Positions 45,951 through 64,000 of a stretch of DNA of 64,000 bases are shown here, one piece after another. This DNA comes from Bolinopsis microptera (Eukaryota > Ctenophora > Tentaculata > Lobata > Bolinopsidae), in the NCBI RefSeq assembly GCF_026151205.1, contig NC_087076.1:19895919-19959918 (forward strand). Direction: 5' to 3'. The notes beneath the pieces are model-generated. The model did no database searches. It was given only the letters and a program-made list of their open reading frames with translations, and was not told the DNA's origin. The position numbers and the translations under genes are program-made. How positions within the stretch are numbered: position 1 is the first letter of the stretch; each line of letters starts with the position of its first letter.

Positions 45951-47237
45951 ATACATGTACTATAGCATTGACCCTATATCAAAATTCAATATGGAATTAA
46001 ATAAAAATCTTAGTAAATTTTATAAAAACCCTTTAATAAGTAGTATTTGTAAGTTTATAACCTACCAGGACGCGCGCCGAGTTAGTCTCGTTGACGGATA
46101 TTTAAAACTTTCGAATATTTTGTAGTATCAGTTTTGATTGACGATGTCAACCCATCGAGATTGTTGCTTTTTGTAGGTTTTTAACCTACCAGGACGCGCG
46201 CTTCACATAGCCATGTGTCTACGCGTACTGCGTGACGCGCTTGTTTTACTGCAAGCGAGAGGGCTCTGGTTAGAGCAAAACGCGCGCCGAGTTGGACTCG
46301 TCGACGGTCCAATATATGGAACAGATATTTTACGAGTATCACCCGTTAAGTTGCTTTGCGAAGCAGAGCAATGATCGACAAAGAATGCTAGTTCGCGCGC
46401 CGCGTCGAAGCGGCGCAGTCCTCCAATACAAGTATCAGTTACAACTAATTAATTAATATTAAATATATTTATATATACATGTAAATGAATATATGTTTAT
46501 TGAATTGATATGAGACATGTATTGGTAAAATACAATAAACAAAACAATGTACGTACGTACGCGCAAGATTAAAATTAAAATGTGTCATTTTTCTCTGAGC
46601 ATGTCAGATAAATTTAGTAAAATTAATATAATAGTTCTAATTCTATGATGCAATTATATAATTTTAATTTTCCAAGCACCATAAGGGTCCACGGTGCAAA
46701 ATTTGGCAGTTAACAGTTTTATATAACTTTACATGGCCATGAGTCTACGCGTACTTGTTTCACAATAATATTATAATTTTGCTTCGCATCTTGATCTTTG
46801 CTAGCTCTGCTTTAGCTTTACAAAACAGTTGCAGTCTGGAAGAGTTGACAAATTTTGTATGCTTATGCTATGTTTAATTAAGGATGATGATTAATTACTT
46901 TATACTGTATCACGTAACTTTTTCAGCCCGTTCTCTACCCGTCACTGAACAACCATTTATACTTAAAACCTTATATTAATGCTTAACTCTTTATTATGAT
47001 TGCAATCATAACCCTACTTCAATTCTTGATAAAAGCTTTGCTGAAACCCTAACCTTAGTCCCTAACGATAAATTAAATTAACTTCCTTATACGGTCATAT
47101 CAGGTGATCGAAATGAAACATTTTTTGCCATGTCATGGAGGGTGATTAGGAATCAAAGTCAAAAATACTTTTATTCAAGTTTGAAGTTGGTTTCAACTGT
47201 TAGAACAATTTGATCTCAAAGATCATCGATTGTAGAC

Positions 47238-47450
47238 ACAAGAGTGCAAAGAAACTGTTGCTAAGTGCGAAGAAACTGCTGCTATGTGCTAACTGCTGCT
47301 ATGTGCTAACAGGCTGCTCACTGCTGCTAACTATTGTTAACTGCTGCTAACTGCTGAAAACTGCTGCTAACTGCTGCTAACTGCTGCTGTCGCGCGCGCG
47401 CCATTTGTTAGCATCAGTTTCTTTGCACGTTGGCCCTCCTGTGTAAAGTG
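47238..47450. repeat. foldback element with CTG/TGC core, copy A
   Basis: Begins CAAGAGTGCAAAGAAACTG and ends CAGTTTCTTTGCACGT followed by CCTCCTGTG, i.e. inverted ends. The centre is built of CTGCTGCTAA repeats with a GCGCGCGC run. It shares its ends with 48,472-48,599. Confidence 0.7.
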
Positions 47451-48139
47451 ATTCAATTTAGCTCGCTCGAATTTTCAATCCACTTCATGAAAACTTTTGG
47501 AAAACAAATTTAATATATTTAAATAATATTAATACACGCTGTATTTCCCTTTTCCGACTAATTTAACAATAGCATCAAATTATAATTATATCTAAAGTTT
47601 TGCATGTCTGTATTTATACTGGAACAAAAGTCAACATTCGGTTTGTTGTTGATCAATGATCAGCGATAAATTTATTTAGATATTTCTTTTTCATTCAAGT
47701 TCTGTAGTTTATTTAGTTCTGCCGTGCATTTTCAGGCGTTGCGGTCAAAACATAAGCATTTTCAATTTTGAAGTATAGTTAGCTAGGTACGTACAATGGA
47801 GCTTCTTGACCAAATGAATTAGGATCAGTCCCCTTTTTCTCTTACATGATAGATGAAGGCAGATCATAGGTGTAATATTCTTTGTACCCTGGAGATGATG
47901 TTTTTAGATTTTGGTGCTCTGGATATAAGTGAAAGGTCCTAGCTGTATGTAGCATTCCTTGCACCCTGTTGTTTGTTACTATAAAAGTGATATGCATTTC
48001 AATATAATATGATTTAAGCCTCTTTTACTCCAATTATCGAGAGACTCTCAAAGCAGTACATCACAGGTTAAATCCTCCTTGGCCCTTGCCCATTTATTCC
48101 TCAACTTTTGGTCAAATGGGTTTAAGTATGAGCATCGAT

Positions 48140-48382
48140 CAGTGGCGTAACGTTGCATGTTGGTGCCGCCCGCCGAAAAAGCGCCCCCTTGTTGGCGCCC
48201 CTCCCCTCTTAAATTAGAAACGTAAAATTGGACAAATTTGGTGATTTGTAGAGCAAAACGGGCAGTTTTGCTCTTACTTTAATTACTTCAAAATTGTCCC
48301 ACATTTAAACAACGATTTGATGCCTCCTTAAGATGGTGCCCCCTGCACAGCGGGTCAGTAGGGGCTCTTTGTTACACCACTG
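48140..48382. mobile_element. hAT-like MITE, copy B (inverted relative to copy A)
   Basis: A 243-bp relative of 44,405-44,693 in the opposite orientation, with ends CAGTGGCGTAACGTTGC and TTACACCACTG. Flanking 8-bp duplications GCATCGAT (48,132-48,139) and GCATTGAT (48,383-48,390) differ at one base, so this copy is older than copy A. Confidence 0.87.
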
Positions 48383-48471
48383 GCATTGATGGGCATTGCT
48401 GTTTTCAAGGCTTTACCTTTATGATGAAAATGAACAGCAAGATATAGTTAAATTTCACTTCAATAGAGTCA

Positions 48472-48599
48472 CAGGAGGACTATTATAGTGCAAAGAAACT
48501 GCTGCTCAGTGAGCAGCAGTGAGCAACAGTGAGCAGCAGTTAGCAGCAGTAAGCAGCAGTTAGCAGCAGTTTCTTTGCACTATAGTCCTCCTGTGGAGT
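48472..48599. repeat. foldback element with CAG/CTG core, copy B
   Basis: Near-perfect palindromic ends: CACAGGAGGACTATTATAGTG then CAAAGAAACTGCTGCT (left, first arm split here), and AGCAGCAGTTTCTTTGCACT then ATAGTCCTCCTGTG (right). The centre has about ten AGCAGCAGT-type units. GAGT flanks both sides, possibly a 4-bp target duplication. Confidence 0.78.
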
Positions 48600-51500
48600 A
48601 TGGTCAAAAATTGTATTCATTTTTGGATTTTTCGATTTTGAACGAAAAGTGATGTAAATAATACTCATTTTGCCCATTGATTCCTCAATCTTTGGTCAAA
48701 TGGACATGGGAAACGACCAGGTCTCCCCTGGCCACCCTGATGTTATCACGAATGAACTGTTGATTAATGAAATCGATCACAGTATTACTTTTAGTTTAAA
48801 AAGTAGGAACGGTATGTTATACTGCAACACAACATCTGTTAATTAACATCTGTCAATGCTTCAATGCTAATGTTTAGATAGTGCTACCAGCTGCAGTAAT
48901 TGCACATACGTATACTGATTAGTGACAAACCTAATTTAGGAATATACGCTGATCAGTTTTACAGCAACTTATATCTTTATATTTAGAATTGTGTTGAGAT
49001 TAGGAAAGCTAGTCAGTGTGTACTACTCAAGTCACGGTTTAGTTGAAGTAACGACGTTTTGGCTCAAAGAGTTAATCATGCACTGTTAAATCACACCGAA
49101 CTTGGTGATAAAAATGAAAGTTTAAGGACTGGTAAACATATGTTGTGATTTTACCTGACCGATTTTTTCACTAATATAAGTTATGTTACTACTATATTAT
49201 ATAAGTTATGTTACTTCTATATTATATAAGTAAATTTTTCTCTATTGTCTCCATTCTACGATGATGGTGTCCCAATTTGTCGTCTCAGTTCTCTGTTTTA
49301 CTTCTCCCTCGCTTTTACTTGAGTGATTTCCACCATTACCCCTGATTGAGAACCAAATACCAATAATGTCCAGAGTGAAACCATGTGGTTCGACTTGGAC
49401 ATCGAAATCCCGATTTACTGCATACCCCAAATTGTGCAGTGAATTAGGGTTTTACTGTACCTTTTCTTTAAACATTTGAATTCTCTAAAATATCCTTTCC
49501 AAAATTGAATTCCTTATTATTAGTTCTTGAGATTTTTGAAGTTATGAACCGCAAAAATTCCCTGCTGATGTTCATTTAGCGGCATTGCTGTGTAATTCAA
49601 TAACAAACAACTTGCCTTGTTGAGCCAATAAATAAGATTTAGATCATAATAATGTATAGAATACAGTAAATAGAATACCGAAAATTTGTACGCTATAGCA
49701 TTTATTAAAAATATGTATTATTTGTCATGCAATGCATTAAACATTACAATTGGTACGCGATAATTGCACAAGAAAAATCAAGCAAGAGAAAAGGTTTAAG
49801 ATTACATATCATTTAACGTATTTATGACATCTTTTCTTTAGTTTTGCCCGAGGAGAAAGTTCTAGATTTTCAGTTATTTGTGTTGAACGGAATCGGGGAT
49901 AGTTTTATTAATTATATTATTATGGAGCCGTTAAAGGTTTTACTACCACATGCCCCTGGAAAACTGCAATACTTTCAGAGATTATCTTTTTCTTAAGTAT
50001 TTGTCTCGTTCTATATATTATGTATATTCTAATAATACTATCTTGGTCATTTTGTTCCTAAAATTACGGCATAAAAATTGATTTTCTTGCAATTTACCTT
50101 GAGACGTAATAACAGAGGTCTTAATAAACCCAACACCGCTAGACTGCTATGGTCTAATTACATTATGCTATTACATAATCAGCAAATGCAGCTTTTTTGC
50201 AGGCATTATTGTGTAACTAAGTTATAAATTTCCTTAAATTTTGTCGGACCAAAAATAGAGATTGTAATAATATGTTATTTGTGAATTGTTCTCCTTTACC
50301 ACCTAAACTTTACCACCTTTACCTCTAATTACCACCTTTAAACTAGTCGTGTAACCGGTACAGACCTCAGCTAGTTTGCAGAACATGAGCCACGAGATGA
50401 TTGTGGTATGGCGTAATTTAGTCGACGTCAATGTTCTACTTGTAGTGGGTTGTTTTTTCAGTTGTCAGCGCACTGACCTTTTGTTAATATTGGTTTTAAT
50501 AGACTATAGAGCCTGCCAGCAGGTTTAGAAACAAGTCGTTTGTTGATTCTGTTACCAGTTACAACTGAATACGTGACCAATACTATGACGTAATTAGAAG
50601 CGTGATTTCTACCCTTATACTCTCAGATAATCTCATTAAGCAGATCAGAGATCCCCACTCATATCTTGCTCCAGGAAATTTATGCGAACATTCTGATTAA
50701 TAATGACGTAAATTCCTCAATCTGACTGGTTTTGCACGTTTTATTTACTTTTGAGTTTTGTGTAATTCTATAGACTTACAGTGTTAACTGTTTTAAGGCT
50801 AGACAACGCATTTTTCCTGTTGTGTCCAGAAACATCTAGAAGAGATCAATTAAATCATCATGTAAATAGGCAGATAGAATTTAGGTGGCATTTTTGTTTC
50901 ATCGTTTACACAGGGACTAGGAGATTTCCTGATGACCTGATGCAACTTCCGCAATCTTGCCGGTACATGTCCAGACCTGAAACAAATCAAGTTTAAATTA
51001 TTTCCCGGAAGTCCACAAAAGGTCCCGGGACCCTGATCGGGCAGGTACCATTTCAGTTATGCCATCATGAGATGGTTCTGTTTCTCTTATTTGCCAAGTT
51101 TGTTTGAGTTTACCTTTTCGTTAAGTTTACAGTTTCGTTAAGTTTTCTGGACGAAGGAACTTGAAGGAAGGTGAAGAGTTAAAGGCAGTGTTCGTGACTG
51201 TTTCCGTAACTTTACTTTTCACCTTCCTTCCGTTTTTCTTTTGACTTTTAGTATATTCTATTTGGCTGGCTGGTGTTGTGTTTTGCTTGCTTTGTGGCTA
51301 CTTAGGAGTTCTTGTAGTTTGAAGTTTGTAGCATGCCTCTTGTACATCAGGGACTTGTCCCATATTTATATTTCTATTTAGTGAAATGTATTCCACCTCT
51401 CCGCCCTCTCCAGTATCCAGCCAGATCTTTACTTTCGCACATTTTTTCGCTGATCTGTTATGAAGAGTCGCAAATTACGGTTCAATTCAGCAAATCTAGT

Positions 51501-51826
51501 TTTTGTTCTGTCCATAAATATGCTGTTCCAATTTTTTAACAACTTTCTTGCTACAATCTTTCTTAGAGAAAACAAATATGATTTCATGCCCCGTTTTTCT
51601 ATTACTAGATTCATTTTAATAACAAATAGTGAAATTAGCCAAGTTGTAACTTCTCTAACGTTAGAGATCTAATAATTCAATTTCCATGATAAAGAACGAA
51701 AAATCAGAAATTTTTGTTCAGACCATTTGTAGTTATTTTCAAAGGATTTCCTATCAGACTTTCTGTATAACAACTCCTCATATTGAATCAGTGTTTATTT
51801 GACTATTAAATGTGATATCATAAAGT

Positions 51827-52883
51827 TGCAACAAGGTTGTAACAAGGTTGTAACAAGGTTGTAAAAAGGTTGTAACAAGGTTGCAACAAGGTTGTAACAA
51901 CCTTGTAACAAGGTTGTAACAAGGTTGTAACAAGGTTGTAACAAGGTTGTAACAAGGTTGTAACAAGGTTGTAACAAGGTTGTAACAAGGTTGTAACAAG
52001 GTTGTAACAAGGTTGTAACAAGGTTGTAACAAGGTTGCAACAAGGTTGTAACAAGGTTGTAACAAGGTTGTAACAAGGTTGCAACAAGGTTGGAACAAGG
52101 TTGCAACAAGGTTGCAACAAGGTTGCAACAAGGTTGTAACAAGGTTGCAACAAGGTTGCAACAAGGTTGCAACAAGATTGTAACAAGGTTGCAACAAGGT
52201 TGCAACAAGGTTGTAACAAGGTTGTAACAAGGTTGTAACAAGGTTGCAACAAGGTTGCAACAAGGTTGCAACAAGGTTGCAACAAGGTTGTAACAAGGTT
52301 GGAACAAGGTTGTAACAAGGTTGCAACAAGGTTGTAACAAGGTTGCAACAAGGTTGTAACAAGGTTGTAACAAGGTTGCAACAAGGTTGCAACAAGGTTG
52401 CAACAAGGTTGTAACAAGGTTGTAACAAGGTTGCAACAAGGTTGGAACAAGGTTGTAACAAGGTTGCAACAAGGTTGCAACAAGGTTGCAACAAGGTTGC
52501 AACAAGGTTGCAACAAGGTTGTAACAAGGTTGCAACAAGGTTGCAACAAGGTTGCAACAAAGTTGTAACAAGGTTGTAACAAGGTTGTAACAAGGTTGCA
52601 ACAAGGTTGTAACAAGGTTGTAACAAGGTTGCAACAAGGTTGCAACAAGGTTGCAACAAGGTTGCAACAAGGTTGCAACAAGGTTGCAACAAGGTTGCAA
52701 CAAGGTTGTAACAAGGTTGTAACAAGGTTGTAACAAGGTTGTAACAAGGTTGTAACAAGGTTGTAACAAGGTTGTAACAAGGTTGTAACAAGGTTGTAAC
52801 AAGGTTGCAACAAGGTTGCAACAAGGTTGTAACAAGGTTGCAACAAGGTTGTAACAAGGTTGTAACAAGGTTGTAACAAGGTT
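51827..52883. repeat. 11-bp minisatellite, about 96 copies
   Basis: A 1,057-bp array of AAGGTTGTAAC, most variation being T/C at one position (AAGGTTGCAAC) with rare G. Because the 11-bp unit lacks stop codons on the minus strand, three overlapping 350-390-codon frames cover it; these encode only a Leu-Gln-Pro-Cys type repeat and are rejected as genes. It ends about 12 bases before the open frame of the next exon. Confidence 0.97.
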
Positions 52884-52957
52884 TGACCTGTAGAATGAAA
52901 TTGAGAAGAGATGTATCTGATAAAGTAACATCGAACTCCACTACACCAAATTACCAG

Positions 52958-63466
<10,509 letters not shown>

Positions 63467-64000
63467 GTAAATACGTGGGCATGGAAATATATCGCCATCT
63501 TTGTGGGTCAGCAGAAAACTTTGAATATTATTGCAGGTATGCTACCGGTCCCTTCCGGCAGTCGAAACTGAATTCTCGATTTTCGACTGCATGCATATAG
63601 TTGAAACCGAATCTAGCGTATGAATCTAGGGTATGGGAACATGTTATGTAGCAATGTTGCATAGCTATTGTCTGTACTACTTGTTTGTATGGCATGTTGT
63701 TGCAAATGAGAATTTCGTTTCGATCGACTTCGACAGCCCCATTTTAATGGCCCATTAAGACGGCCCATCAAAATGGCCTCGAGGGGACTGGTAGCATGCG
63801 TGGTATACGTGTAGAAAAGCACTCCGTTAATTCATGTAAAACTTGGTGTTTCTTACTCTTCAATTGTATGCTTGAATGTTTTAATATTTGTTCATTCATA
63901 AACCTGCCTACTTCATCAACTTCTAGATGTACTCTTTGCTCTTTTGTACTCCCTATTCGATTCAATGCATGTTTTAAATTCAATTTTTGTTGTTGATGTT
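63467..64000. other. intron sequence at the window end
   Basis: Follows the GTAAAT donor after 63,466. A palindromic block near 63,735-63,775 alternates ATTTTAATGGCCCATTAAGA-like and GGCCCATCAAAATGGCC words. No further exon is seen before the window ends. Confidence 0.5.

Larger units (their letters stand above)
42837..52894. other. ten-kb region upstream of CLN3 without a supported gene
   Basis: No exon with convincing splice context was found, although early exons of the plus-strand membrane protein gene could lie here undetected. Recognised contents are two hAT MITEs, a LINE 3' fragment, two foldback CTG/CAG elements and the 11-bp minisatellite. A CGCG-rich block at 46,060-46,440 repeats AACCTACCAGGACGCGCGC (46,060; 46,180) and CGCGCGCCGAGTT (46,073; 46,280). 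Regions 42,840-44,390 and 48,600-51,820 show nothing else. Confidence 0.5.

Noticed and set aside
51778-52941. Three overlapping minus-strand frames of 353-387 codons
   Set aside because: They are the 11-bp minisatellite read in three frames; composition is a Leu-Gln-Pro-Cys type repeat with no splice context.

Overview
This is a nuclear window from an animal. The genes are split by many short GT-AG introns, the DNA is AT-rich, and simple repeats, minisatellites and transposons are abundant. Clear homologues of metazoan genes are present: CLN3/battenin, and IMP3 of the U3 snoRNP. No bacterial operon structure was seen. The mixture (short ancestral introns, a Mag-like Ty3 element, hAT, pogo and Harbinger MITEs) suggests an invertebrate, possibly an early-branching one such as a cnidarian. 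The sequence alone does not settle the species. All exon models were built by eye from open frames, splice signals and matching phases.

Layout. 1-3.48 kb: repeats (tRNA-like relic, pogo-like MITE, two minisatellites). 3.49-6.88 kb, minus: nine-exon gene for a 502-residue, probably mitochondrial, helical-repeat protein. 6.9-11.5 kb: repeats, including a TCAGGG array, an inverted-repeat element and a hairpin cluster. 11.58-14.35 kb, 16.42-18.88 kb and 29.38-31.40 kb, plus: three paralogous MFS transporter genes with the same intron phases and two exons of identical length, from tandem duplication. 18.9-28.1 kb: gene-free repeat-rich DNA. 28.10-28.92 kb, minus: two-exon IMP3 (184 aa), lying between MFS paralogues two and three. 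32.74-42.84 kb, minus: twelve-exon CLN3 (400 aa). Its intron 8 holds a complete, apparently very young Ty3/gypsy retrotransposon (34,054-39,271) with identical 105-bp LTRs, a 5-bp target duplication and one intact Gag-Pol frame. 43-52.9 kb: no gene supported, but a LINE relic, two hAT MITEs, two foldback repeats and, at the end, a 1-kb 11-bp minisatellite. 52.9 kb to the window end, plus: part of an unrecognised single-pass membrane protein gene. Its first large intron carries an ORF1-only retroelement inserted into a minisatellite built from the gene's own splice donor.

The genes do not form a pathway. CLN3 is a lysosomal membrane protein, the MFS proteins are membrane carriers, IMP3 is nucleolar, and the 502-aa protein is probably mitochondrial. 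The most unusual theme is tandem repeats that copy splice sites: the donor of CLN3 exon 9, the donor of the membrane-protein TM exon, and the acceptor of exon 8 of the helical-repeat gene. Second is a 14-copy CACGTG array just past the CLN3 stop codon.
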